From Gemmobacter sp964439015 (GTDB taxonomy: Bacteria; Pseudomonadota; Alphaproteobacteria; Rhodobacterales; Rhodobacteraceae), in the NCBI GenBank assembly GCA_964439015.1, contig CAYTMV010000002.1:1-64000 (forward strand): a DNA stretch of 64,000 nucleotides, in the 5' to 3' direction. The position numbers and the translations under genes are program-made. Positions 32,068-39,750 of the stretch are shown piece after piece. The notes beneath the pieces were generated by a model. The model saw only the letters and a list, made by a program, of their open reading frames with translations, had not been told where the DNA came from and did not search any database. How positions within the stretch are numbered: the stretch's first letter is position 1; every line of letters begins with the position of its first letter.

Positions 32068-32097
32068 ACACTACGCAAGGATTTCCTCGCCGGATCA
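32068..32097 (-). promoter_or_regulatory. Sigma-E (RpoE/ChrR)-type promoter for phrA-cfaA-trgAB
   Basis: Minus-strand TGATCC (32097-32092), 18 bases, then TAGTGT (32073-32068). This resembles the R. sphaeroides sigma-E promoter pattern TGATC(C)-N18-TA. Its regulon there includes phrA and cfaA. The -10 ends five bases before the phrA ATG. Confidence 0.6.
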
Positions 32098-32118
32098 ATC
32101 CCTTCGCGCATATTCTTT

Positions 32119-32188
32119 CATCATGACCCAAATACCCTCGGGGGTGAGGGCCAAAGGCCCGAGGGGGCGGACAGCCCCCTTACCCCCG
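32119..32188. repeat. REP-like palindromic element
   Basis: Starts CATCATGACCCAAATACCCT and continues CGGGGGTGAGGG, closely matching 7411-7440. A GGGCCAAAGGCCC hairpin and a GGGGGC-GGACA-GCCCCC hairpin follow. It sits between phrA's promoter and the end of the RHH gene and may terminate the latter. Confidence 0.65.
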
Positions 32189-32401
32189 ATAATGCCGCAG
32201 CACCGCCAGCCGGATCGCCGAGGCGAGGCCGACATCCCCCTGCCGCCCCTCGTCGATCTCCACCGCCAATTCATTCAGCGTCATCCCGCGCGCCGCCGCC
32301 ATCTCGCGAAACCCGTCCCAGAACGCCGCCTCCAGCGAGACCGAGGTGCGGTGTCCGCGCAGCGTCAGGGAATGTTTGGCCGGCCGGGCGTCAGGCGCCA
32401 T
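32180..32401 (-). CDS. Ribbon-helix-helix domain protein
   Basis: A 73-aa protein whose core (HSLTLRGHRTSVSLEAAFWD then MAAARGMTLNELAVEID) fits the RHH_4 family: a short beta strand followed by two helices. These are small DNA-binding or antitoxin-like proteins. The ATG at 32401 overlaps the DUF4169 gene end by about 11 bases. The pair is commonly found near fumC and sspB in Rhodobacteraceae, as here. Targets unknown. Confidence 0.82.
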   Translation of the reverse strand: MAPDARPAKHSLTLRGHRTSVSLEAAFWDGFREMAAARGMTLNELAVEIDEGRQGDVGLASAIRLAVLRHYRG

Positions 32402-32582
32402 CCTCATCCTCATTCCGGCGATGGGCTTCCAGATCGCGCGCGGCCTTTTCGGCCCGCGCCTTTTCCAGATCCTTCTCGGCCTTGCTGCGACCGAACTTCG
32501 CCGCATTGGCATCAGCCTGCGTCCGATCCTCGGCCCGGGCGCGGGCTTTGCGAAAGCGGTTGAGGTTGACGATCTCGGCCAT
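32391..32582 (-). CDS. DUF4169 family small basic protein
   Basis: A 63-aa charged protein with the DUF4169 N-terminus MAEIVNLNRFRKARARAEDR and a long lysine/glutamate-rich helix (KFGRSKAEKDLEKARAEKAA). It ends acidic (NEDEDGA). The ATG at 32582 fits the family; the upstream ATG adds five unrelated residues. Co-transcribed with the RHH gene. No known function. Confidence 0.85.
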   Translation of the reverse strand: MAEIVNLNRFRKARARAEDRTQADANAAKFGRSKAEKDLEKARAEKAARDLEAHRRNEDEDGA

Positions 32583-32686
32583 GACCCATGATGGCACGGC
32601 CGGGCCTCAGGCGAAAGCCCCGGTTGCACCCAAAGCCCCTTGCCCAGCCCGGCGCGAAACCGTTGACTGCGCGGCAGGAGGAAACC

Positions 32687-33133
32687 ATGACCCTGACCAT
32701 CACCCCCGTCCGCCCTGAAGATCACGCCGATTGGCTGGCGCTGTTTCGCGCCTATGGCGATTTCTACAAGACCGATACCGCCACCGCCGAGGCGCCGGTC
32801 TGGCAGTGGATCGCGGACCCGAATGAGGCCTATTGGTCCGACATCGCCCGCGATGCCACGGGCAAGGCCGTGGGTCTGGTGCAATATTCGCTGCTGCACC
32901 GCTCGCTCTCCGGCGCACAGGTCGTCTATCTCAGCGACCTTTACACCGTCCCCGAGGCGCGGGGCCAGGGCGTGGGCCGCGCCCTGATCGAGCATGTCCG
33001 CGCCTTTGCCCGGGATCGCGGCTACGCATCGGTCCGCTGGCTGACGGCCGAGGGCAATGCCACCGCCCGCAAACTCTACGACACCTACGCCCCGGCCACG
33101 GGCTTCATCCTTTACTCGGTGCCGGCCGGATGA
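32687..33133 (+). CDS. GNAT family N-acetyltransferase
   Basis: A 148-aa acetyltransferase with motif A VYLSDLYTVPEARGQGVGRA (about residues 82-101) and a following helix, then the ARKLYDTYA stretch that packs against CoA. The ATG follows CAGGAGG. Substrate unknown. It is inserted on the opposite strand between the DUF4169 gene and fumC. Confidence 0.87.
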   Translation: MTLTITPVRPEDHADWLALFRAYGDFYKTDTATAEAPVWQWIADPNEAYWSDIARDATGKAVGLVQYSLLHRSLSGAQVVYLSDLYTVPEARGQGVGRALIEHVRAFARDRGYASVRWLTAEGNATARKLYDTYAPATGFILYSVPAG

Positions 33134-33138
33134 CCTGA

Positions 33139-33166
33139 AAAGGGCGACCCGAAGGCCGCCCTTTCC
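33139..33166 (+). terminator. Terminator of the GNAT gene
   Basis: Stem AAAGGGCG with CGCCCTTT, loop of 10 bases, five bases after the stop. Confidence 0.75.
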
Positions 33167-33259
33167 GCATCTCCAAACCGCGCAACGGATCGCGGGCGGG
33201 TGGACCTTGAAACGCGCACCCGGCGGGTTTCCTCAGAGGCCGTTTCCCCCAACCGATTC

Positions 33260-34654
33260 TCAGCCCTTCGGCCCGATCATGTCTTCCGGGCGGACGATTC
33301 GGTCAAAGGTCGCCTCGTCGACAAAGCCCAGCGCAATCGCCTCTTCCTTCAGGGTCGTGCCGTTCTTGTGCGCGGTCTTGGCGACCTTGGTGGCGTTGTC
33401 ATAGCCGATGGTCGGCGCCAGCGCCGTCACCAGCATCAGCGATTCCTTCATCAGCTTGTCGATCCGCGCCACATTGGCCTGCGTGCCAACCACCATGTTG
33501 TCGGTAAAGCTCGACGCCGCATCGCCCAACAGCTGCATCGACTGCAGCACGTTATAGGACATCATCGGGTTATAGACGTTCAGCTCGAAATGCCCCTGGC
33601 TGCCGGCAAAGCCCACCGCCGCGTCATTGCCCATCACATGGGCGCAGACCATGGTCAGCGCCTCGGCCTGGGTCGGGTTCACCTTGCCCGGCATGATCGA
33701 CGAGCCCGGCTCGTTCTCCGGCAGGATCAGCTCGCCCAGACCCGAGCGCGGGCCCGACCCCAGCAACCGCAGGTCATTGGCGATCTTGAACAGGCTGGCC
33801 GCCACGGTCTTCAGCGCGCCCGAGAACATCACCATCGCGTCATGCGCGGCCAGCGCCTCGAACTTGTTCGGCGCGGTGACGAAAGGCAGGCCGGTGATCT
33901 CGGCGATCTGGGCCGCCACGCGGGTGTCCCAACCCACACGGGTATTCAGGCCGGTGCCAACCGCCGTGCCGCCCTGCGCCAGTTCATAGATATGCGGCAG
34001 GCACAGCTTGACCCGCTCGATCCCGCGCTCGACCTGCTTGGCATAGCCGCCAAACTCCTGCCCCAGCGTCAGGGGGGTGGCGTCCTGCGTATGGGTGCGG
34101 CCGATCTTGATGATGTCCTTGAACTCGTCAGCCTTGGCCACCAGCGCGCGGTGCAGCTTTTCCAGCCCCGGCAGCAGCACGTCGCGCGCCATCATGCCGA
34201 TCGCCACATGCATCGCCGTCGGGAACGTGTCGTTCGACGACTGGCCCATGTTCACATGGTCATTGGGGTGAACCGGCTTTTTCGATCCCTTCACGCCGCC
34301 CAGCATCTCGATCGCGCGATTGCTGATCACCTCGTTGGCGTTCATGTTCGACTGCGTGCCCGAGCCGGTCTGCCAGACCACCAGCGGGAAGTTGTCGTCA
34401 AACTTGCCCTCGATCACCTCGGTCGCAGCGGCGGCGATCGCATCGGCCAGCTCGGCGGGCATGTCGCCCTGCGCCTTGTTGACCAGCGCGCAGGCCTTCT
34501 TGATCACGCCCAGCGCCCGGATGATCGCCACCGGCTGACGCTCCCAGCCGATCGGGAAGTTGATGATAGAGCGCTGCGTCTGCGCGCCCCAATACTTGTC
34601 GGCAGGAACCTCGAGCGGGCCGAAGCTGTCGGTCTCGGTGCGGGTGGCGGTCAT
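33260..34654 (-). CDS. fumC: Class II fumarate hydratase
   Basis: Iron-independent fumarase of the TCA cycle, homotetrameric. The 464-aa sequence includes TRTETDSFGPLEVPADKYWG at the N-terminus, the HPNDHVNMGQSSND substrate loop near residue 130, and the fumarase/aspartase signature GSSIMPGKVNPTQ near 318. Full family length. Monocistronic; downstream of sspB with its own spacing. Confidence 0.98.
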   Translation of the reverse strand: MTATRTETDSFGPLEVPADKYWGAQTQRSIINFPIGWERQPVAIIRALGVIKKACALVNKAQGDMPAELADAIAAAATEVIEGKFDDNFPLVVWQTGSGTQSNMNANEVISNRAIEMLGGVKGSKKPVHPNDHVNMGQSSNDTFPTAMHVAIGMMARDVLLPGLEKLHRALVAKADEFKDIIKIGRTHTQDATPLTLGQEFGGYAKQVERGIERVKLCLPHIYELAQGGTAVGTGLNTRVGWDTRVAAQIAEITGLPFVTAPNKFEALAAHDAMVMFSGALKTVAASLFKIANDLRLLGSGPRSGLGELILPENEPGSSIMPGKVNPTQAEALTMVCAHVMGNDAAVGFAGSQGHFELNVYNPMMSYNVLQSMQLLGDAASSFTDNMVVGTQANVARIDKLMKESLMLVTALAPTIGYDNATKVAKTAHKNGTTLKEEAIALGFVDEATFDRIVRPEDMIGPKG

Positions 34655-34769
34655 TGCGCTAGCCTCCGTTGGGTGTCGGCGGTCTTGTAGGCCAGCGCAG
34701 AATGGAATTCAATCGGTATGCGGTAGTATACCACCAATCCACACGGTCCCAGTGCAGAGAACCGGCTGC

Positions 34770-35231
34770 TTACTTCCGCCAGGAATCCAGCCTTACCACC
34801 TCGGCCTCGCGCGGCGGATCGTCATCGGGATCATCATCGCCGTCATCGCCGTCATCATCCTCATACTCATCATCATCGGCATGGGATTCAAACCGCAGCC
34901 CAAACTCCACCGAAGGATCGACAAAGGTCTTGACCGCGTCGAAGGGGATCACCAGCGGCTCGGGACTGTTGCCGAAGTTCAGCGTGATCGAAAACCCCTC
35001 CTCGGTCACGTCCAGATTCTCGAACCAGTGCTGGATGACGATCGTCATCTCCTCAGGATAGCGCCCGCGCAGCCAGTCAGCCATGGCCACGCCCGGATGG
35101 GTGGTGTCGAAGGAGATGAAGAAATGATGCCCGCCCGGCAAACCATGGGCGCCCACATCCTCCAGCACCTGCCGGATCACGCCGCGCAGCGCCTGCTGCA
35201 TCAGATTGCCATAGTCGATGCCGCGCGCCAT
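34770..35231 (-). CDS. sspB: ClpXP adaptor protein SspB (alpha type)
   Basis: Tethers ssrA-tagged proteins to ClpXP. The 153-aa protein has the SspB fold (about residues 1-115; HHFFISFDTTHPGVAM; LVIPFDAVKTFVDPSV) then a very acidic linker (about 118-143) and the C-terminal ClpX-binding tail EVVRLDSWRK. It lies directly downstream of the tmRNA gene on the same strand, so the tag-making RNA and the tag-delivering adaptor are neighbours. Confidence 0.93.
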   Translation of the reverse strand: MARGIDYGNLMQQALRGVIRQVLEDVGAHGLPGGHHFFISFDTTHPGVAMADWLRGRYPEEMTIVIQHWFENLDVTEEGFSITLNFGNSPEPLVIPFDAVKTFVDPSVEFGLRFESHADDDEYEDDDGDDGDDDPDDDPPREAEVVRLDSWRK

Positions 35232-35269
35232 GCCTGCCCCCTTGCGGTGATGGGTTTACAATAGGTTGC

Positions 35270-35640
35270 GGCTTTGCCCATGGGAAGGGGGTGCGAGGCG
35301 CGAAGATGGGGGAAAGGTGCAGGATTCTGTTGCCAGGCTCCTGCGGGCCCCGCCTTACGCGGCTAAGCGCAAGGACTTGAGTTTTCGGTTACCCGAGCTG
35401 CTTACGCAGCCAGAGCGACCGGAGCACGGTTGTCGTTGGCAACTGTACTTTTGGACCGATAACGGTGGTACCTCACCGAGCGAAAGCTGGCCTCTTTAGA
35501 CGTTCGTCGATCCTGTTTCGGCCCCCTCCGCCCCCAACGAGGGAGTATTGGTGGAGCCGCCGGGTACCGCCCCCGGGTCCGATCCGCTTATTACAGGTGC
35601 GTTTATCGCCATAGTCCGGGTTGCCCCGAACACCATGAGA
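35270..35640 (-). ncRNA. ssrA: Two-piece (permuted) tmRNA
   Basis: Read on the minus strand. The acceptor piece comes first: it ends GGCGGCTCCACCA with the CCA at 35551-35549, preceded by a T-arm-like CCGGG-GGCGGTA-CCCGG. After a short spacer the coding piece begins at 35525 with GGGGCCGAAACAGGATCGAC, the tmRNA 5' signature; its first seven bases pair with CGGCTCC of the acceptor (one G-U). The tag frame at 35440-35402 reads ANDNRAPVALAA-stop. Alphaproteobacteria are known to have circularly permuted tmRNA. Outer ends are approximate. Two weak reading frames here are artefacts. Confidence 0.92.
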
Positions 35641-35693
35641 TATAGGCCGCCCCCAGCCACCTTGCAAGGCCGACCATGGGCGCGGGCCGGCCT

Positions 35694-35745
35694 CATCATT
35701 CAGGCGCAAATATCCCGGGGGTCAGGGGGCAGCGCCCCCTGCGCT
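35694..35745. repeat. REP-like palindromic element
   Basis: CATCATTCAGGCGCAAATAT followed by CCCGGGGGTCAGG and a GGGGGC-AGC-GCCCCC hairpin. It is a third, more divergent relative of the elements at 7411 and 32119, upstream of ssrA. Confidence 0.55.
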
Positions 35746-35768
35746 TGCCACCCTGGTCCCCCCGCAGC

Positions 35769-35799
35769 AAAAAGCCCGGCAGACGCGCTGCCGGGCTTT
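35769..35799 (-). terminator. Terminator of the polyamine-type binding protein gene
   Basis: Perfect 12-bp stem AAAGCCCGGCAG with CTGCCGGGCTTT, 5-base loop, then TTGC on the minus strand. Confidence 0.85.
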
Positions 35800-35819
35800 C
35801 AAGGATCGGATTGCCCGGA

Positions 35820-36866
35820 TCAGAAGCCGGCCTTGATGGCCTCGAATTCCTCGATCAGCTTGGTCCGGAAGGCGGTATCAATCGGGGTCTGCACAAACAG
35901 CGTGGTGGTGACCGGATCGACAAAGGCCGCCTTCAGCGCATCCTCCGAGATGGTCTTCATCCCCGCGTCATTGGTGTGGGCATAGCCCAGCTCGTCCAGA
36001 AACGCTTGCGCAGAGGTCTGGGCAAAGACGCTGTTCACGAAGTCATAGGCCTTGTCTTCCTTGCCCGGACCATCTTTCAGATTGACCAGGCCGCAGAACC
36101 AGGTCGAGGCCCCCTCGGCAGGCGATCGCTGGAAGCCGATCGGAAACTTCTCCTGCTGCAGCAGCGCCACGCCGTCGTTCCATGACCAGGCCACCAACAC
36201 CTCGCCAGTCGCCATCAACTGCGCCATTTCCGACGGGTCGGACCAATAGGCGCGCACATTCGGATGCACCTCGCGCAGCCAGTCGGCGGCGGCCTTGAAC
36301 TGCTCGTCGGTGGCATTGTCCCATGCGGTCGTGCCGGTGGCCAGGAATGCCAGCGCCCAGACATCGTCGCCAGAATCGGGCAGCGAGATGCGGCCGGCAT
36401 ATTTCGGATCCTTGAACACCTGCAGCGAGGCCACGTCAGCCTCGGGCACTTCCTTGGTGTTGTAGGCCGTGGCCGTATAGGCATAGTCCATCGGCAGGAA
36501 CCACACGCCGCCCTCATCCTTGAACACCTCGGATTCAAGGAAGCGCGGCGCGATATTGGCAAATTCGGGGATCTTCGAGACGTCCCAGGGCTCGATCAGC
36601 CCGGCTTCGCGATAGCGGCCCACATGGGCGGCGCAGGGGTGGGCGACATCGGCCTTGAACCCCGACGAGACCTTCTGGAAGGCCTCGTCATCATCGCCGT
36701 AAAAGGCATAGGTCGGATGCTGGCCGTGCTTGGCCACATAGTCGGTCAGAATGCCGTCAAACTCCCATCCCGCCCAGTCAAAGACGGTCAGTTCGGGGTC
36801 GGCGGCCAGTGCCGGCGCCGCGATCAGCAAGGCGGCACTGGCGAGAAAGGTCTGGCGAAGAGTCAT
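35820..36866 (-). CDS. Spermidine/putrescine-type ABC transporter substrate-binding protein (PotD/PotF-like)
   Basis: Periplasmic solute-binding protein of 348 aa. It has a Sec signal peptide (MTLRQTFLASAALLIAAPALA) and the PotD-type opening LTVFDWAGWEFDGILTDYV. Conserved core parts are FLPMDYAYTATAYNT and WSWNDGVALLQQEKFPIGF. The ATG at 36866 is chosen for the signal peptide and GGGAGCC ribosome site. No permease or ATPase gene is adjacent, so it is an orphan binding protein that must work with a transporter encoded elsewhere. Ligand is inferred from family only. Confidence 0.88.
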   Translation of the reverse strand: MTLRQTFLASAALLIAAPALAADPELTVFDWAGWEFDGILTDYVAKHGQHPTYAFYGDDDEAFQKVSSGFKADVAHPCAAHVGRYREAGLIEPWDVSKIPEFANIAPRFLESEVFKDEGGVWFLPMDYAYTATAYNTKEVPEADVASLQVFKDPKYAGRISLPDSGDDVWALAFLATGTTAWDNATDEQFKAAADWLREVHPNVRAYWSDPSEMAQLMATGEVLVAWSWNDGVALLQQEKFPIGFQRSPAEGASTWFCGLVNLKDGPGKEDKAYDFVNSVFAQTSAQAFLDELGYAHTNDAGMKTISEDALKAAFVDPVTTTLFVQTPIDTAFRTKLIEEFEAIKAGF

Positions 36867-37061
36867 GGAGGCTCCCTGTCTTATGTCATGATGCATGTTG
36901 CGGCCGCCCGATCAGGTGGCCCGACAGCAAGACGCTAAGCCACCCCCCGCGAAGGTCAAGCAGGAATCGCAAGCACTTGCGCGGGCAGGCGGATTTTCAG
37001 CACCGGACCCTTGCCCCTCAGCGCGCCGCCGCGCAATCTGGCGCCAACCATCGGAGGCACC

Positions 37062-38300
37062 ATGTCCCAACTCGATCTCGATTTCGTCCGCGCCCAGTTT
37101 CCCGCCCTGTCCACCCCGGCCCTGGCCGGACAGGCCTTCTTTGAAAATGCCGGCGGCTCCTATACCTGCGCGCCGGTGATCCAGCGGCTGACGCGCTTTT
37201 ATACCGAGCGCAAGGTCCAGCCCTACGCGCCCTATCAGGCCAGCCAACTGGCCGGCGCCGAGATGGACGAGGCCCGCGCCCGTCTGGCCGCCCTGATGGG
37301 GGTTGAGACCGACGAGGTATCCTTCGGCCCCTCGACCTCGGCCAATACCTTCGTGCTGGCCAATGCGGTGCGGCTGTGGCTACGGGACCAGAATGTGGCG
37401 ATCGTCGTCACCAATCAGGACCATGAGGCCAATTCCGGCGTCTGGCGCCGTCTGGCCGATGAAGGGATCGAGGTGCGCGAATGGCGGATTGACCCGCAGA
37501 CCGGGCATCTGGACCCCGACGCCCTGCGCCCGCTGCTGGCGGATGGCAAGGTGCGGCTGGTCTGTTTTCCGCATTGTTCGAACGTCGTGGCCGAAATCAA
37601 CCCTGTGGCCGAGATCTGCGCGATGGCCCGTGCCGCAGGGGCCGCGACTTGCGTCGATGGCGTCAGCTACGCCCCGCACGGCTTGCCCGACATGCCCAGC
37701 CTTGGCGCGGATGTCTATCTGTTCTCGGCCTACAAGACCTATGGCCCGCATCAGGGGATCATGGTGATCCGCCGCGCCTTCGGCATGGCCCTGCCCAATC
37801 AGGCGCATTATTTCAACGGCGAGGTTCTATACAAGCGCCACACGCCCGCCGGCCCCGATCACGCGCAGGTCGCGGCCTGCGCCGGGATTGCGGACTATAT
37901 CGACGCGCTGCACGCCCATCACTTCGGCGCCGCTTCCGCCACCGATGCCCGCAGCCGCAACACCGCCGTCCATGACCTGATGCGCGGGCATGAGGTGGCA
38001 TTGGCCCAGCCGCTGCTGGACCATCTGGCGGCCCGCAACGACCTGCGCCTGATTGGCCCGCGCCGCGCCGAGGATCGCGCGCCGACGCTGGCCTTGGCGC
38101 TGGACCGCCCGGCCCAGCCGGTCGCGGCGGCGCTGGCCCATCACGGCATCATGGCAGGCGGCAGCGACTTTTACGCCGTGCGCGCGCTGGCTGCGATGGG
38201 GGTCGATCCGGCTCAGGGCGTGCTGCGCCTGAGCTTCGTGCATTACACCAGCCCGGATGAAATCGCGCAGCTGATCGCCGCACTCGATCAGGTGCTGTAA
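37062..38300 (+). CDS. Class V aminotransferase, cysteine-desulfurase-like
   Basis: A 412-aa PLP enzyme. The PLP lysine is in YLFSAYKTYGPHQG near residue 228, the cofactor His/Asp region in NQDHEANSGVWRRL and CVDGVSYAPHGLPD. It resembles the SufS/CsdA-like group, but the loop that should carry the catalytic cysteine reads GIMAGGSDFYAVRAL, with no Cys. It may therefore act on another substrate. The ATG follows CGGAGGCAC. Divergently placed from the potD-like gene. Confidence 0.8.
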   Translation: MSQLDLDFVRAQFPALSTPALAGQAFFENAGGSYTCAPVIQRLTRFYTERKVQPYAPYQASQLAGAEMDEARARLAALMGVETDEVSFGPSTSANTFVLANAVRLWLRDQNVAIVVTNQDHEANSGVWRRLADEGIEVREWRIDPQTGHLDPDALRPLLADGKVRLVCFPHCSNVVAEINPVAEICAMARAAGAATCVDGVSYAPHGLPDMPSLGADVYLFSAYKTYGPHQGIMVIRRAFGMALPNQAHYFNGEVLYKRHTPAGPDHAQVAACAGIADYIDALHAHHFGAASATDARSRNTAVHDLMRGHEVALAQPLLDHLAARNDLRLIGPRRAEDRAPTLALALDRPAQPVAAALAHHGIMAGGSDFYAVRALAAMGVDPAQGVLRLSFVHYTSPDEIAQLIAALDQVL

Positions 38301-38308
38301 CCAGCCCC

Positions 38309-39727
38309 TCAGCCCCTGCGCAGCACCGCGCCGGGGTTCATGATCCCCACAGGGTCCAGCGCCGCCTTGATCGCGCGCATCGCGTCCAACTTGGCGGGAT
38401 CGGCGTATCGCTCCAGATCCTCGACCTTCAGCCGTCCCACGCCATGCTCGGCCGCCACCGATCCGCCGCGGGCATTCACCAGATCATGCACGCACCGCTT
38501 CACCGCCCCGCGCAGCGCGGTGTAATCGGCGGCCCGCCCGCCGGGCGGCGGAAAGACGTTGTAATGCAGGTTGCCGTCGCCCAGATGGCCAAAGCAGTTG
38601 ATGCGGAACGGCCCCAGCCCCGCCAGTGCCGGCCCGGCCTCGGCGATGAAGCCCGCGATCTCGGACAATGGCAGCGAGATGTCATGCGAGCTGACGGCGC
38701 CGATCGCCCGGTTGGCCAGCGGGATATGCTCGCGCAGCGACCAGAACTCGGCCCGCTGCGCGCCCGACTGCGCGATCACCGCCTGCTCGCCCACCAGACC
38801 CTCGGCCTCGGCGGCCTCATACAGATCGCCCAACGCCGCCTCGGGGTCGAGACCGACCGGCAGGCCAACTTCGACCAGCACCATCCATTCCGGCGGATCG
38901 GCAAAGGGTTGGCGCACCTGCGGCAGCGTCTCGCGCAGGAAATCAAGCCCCTGCCGGTGGATCAACTCGAAGGCCGACACCATGCCAGCCAGCCGCCCCT
39001 GCGCCAGCGCCAACAAGCCCAGCGCCGCCTCGGGCGAGGGCACGGCAAAGATCGCAGCCCCTTCGGCGGCAGGCCGCGGCGCCAGTTTCAGACTGGCCGC
39101 GGTAATCACGCCCAGCGTGCCCTCAGCCCCCACCAGCAGGCCGCGCAGGTCATACCCGGCATTGTCCTTGCGCAGCCGTTTCAGCCCGTGCCAGATGCTG
39201 CCATCGGGCAGAACCGCCTCAAGCCCCAGACACAGGTCGCGGGCATTGCCATAGCGCAGGACATTGACCCCGCCGGCATTGGCCGCCAGCACACCGCCCA
39301 GCTGCGCCGACCCTTGCGAGGCGATCGACAGCGGAAAGATCCGCCCCGCGCCCTCGGCCGCCGCCTGCACCGCCGCCAGCGTGGCCCCCGCCTCAGCCAC
39401 CAGCACGTTTTCCTCGGGGTAGATCGCGCGGATCGCCCGCATTCGCTCCAACGACAGGATCAACGGCGCGGGGCCATCGGTCATGATCTGCCCGCCGACC
39501 AGGCCAGTGCCGCCCCCCAGAGGCACCAGCCCCACGCGCATCTCGGCGCAGGCGCGGACGATCACCGCCACCTCATCCACGTTGCGCGGCAGGGCCACTG
39601 CGGCGGCGATCCCCTGCCAACGGCCCCGCGGCTCGGTCAGGTGGCGCGGCTCGGGCGGGCGCAGGGTGCCTGCGGCAAGGCGGGCGGCAAGGCCAGCCAG
39701 AAAGGCGTCATCGGCGGGGTTCAGCAT
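38309..39727 (-). CDS. FAD-binding oxidoreductase (GlcD/D-lactate dehydrogenase type)
   Basis: A 472-aa flavoenzyme: N-terminal PCMH-type FAD domain (LVPLGGGTGLVGGQIM near residue 70; GSAQLGGVLAANAGGVNVLRYG near 145) and a C-terminal FAD-oxidase domain with FGHLGDGNLHYNVF and AEHGVGRLK near 445. This group includes D-2-hydroxyacid dehydrogenases such as D-lactate, glycolate and D-2-hydroxyglutarate dehydrogenases. The substrate cannot be chosen from sequence. The much longer open frame upstream overlaps the GNAT gene and is not used. Confidence 0.9.
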   Translation of the reverse strand: MLNPADDAFLAGLAARLAAGTLRPPEPRHLTEPRGRWQGIAAAVALPRNVDEVAVIVRACAEMRVGLVPLGGGTGLVGGQIMTDGPAPLILSLERMRAIRAIYPEENVLVAEAGATLAAVQAAAEGAGRIFPLSIASQGSAQLGGVLAANAGGVNVLRYGNARDLCLGLEAVLPDGSIWHGLKRLRKDNAGYDLRGLLVGAEGTLGVITAASLKLAPRPAAEGAAIFAVPSPEAALGLLALAQGRLAGMVSAFELIHRQGLDFLRETLPQVRQPFADPPEWMVLVEVGLPVGLDPEAALGDLYEAAEAEGLVGEQAVIAQSGAQRAEFWSLREHIPLANRAIGAVSSHDISLPLSEIAGFIAEAGPALAGLGPFRINCFGHLGDGNLHYNVFPPPGGRAADYTALRGAVKRCVHDLVNARGGSVAAEHGVGRLKVEDLERYADPAKLDAMRAIKAALDPVGIMNPGAVLRRG

Positions 39728-39750
39728 TGTCTGCCCTTTCGGATCAGGGA

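Noticed and set aside
35473..35709. Open frames in the ssrA region
   Set aside because: They overlap the tmRNA signature, CCA end and acceptor piece; compositional artefacts.
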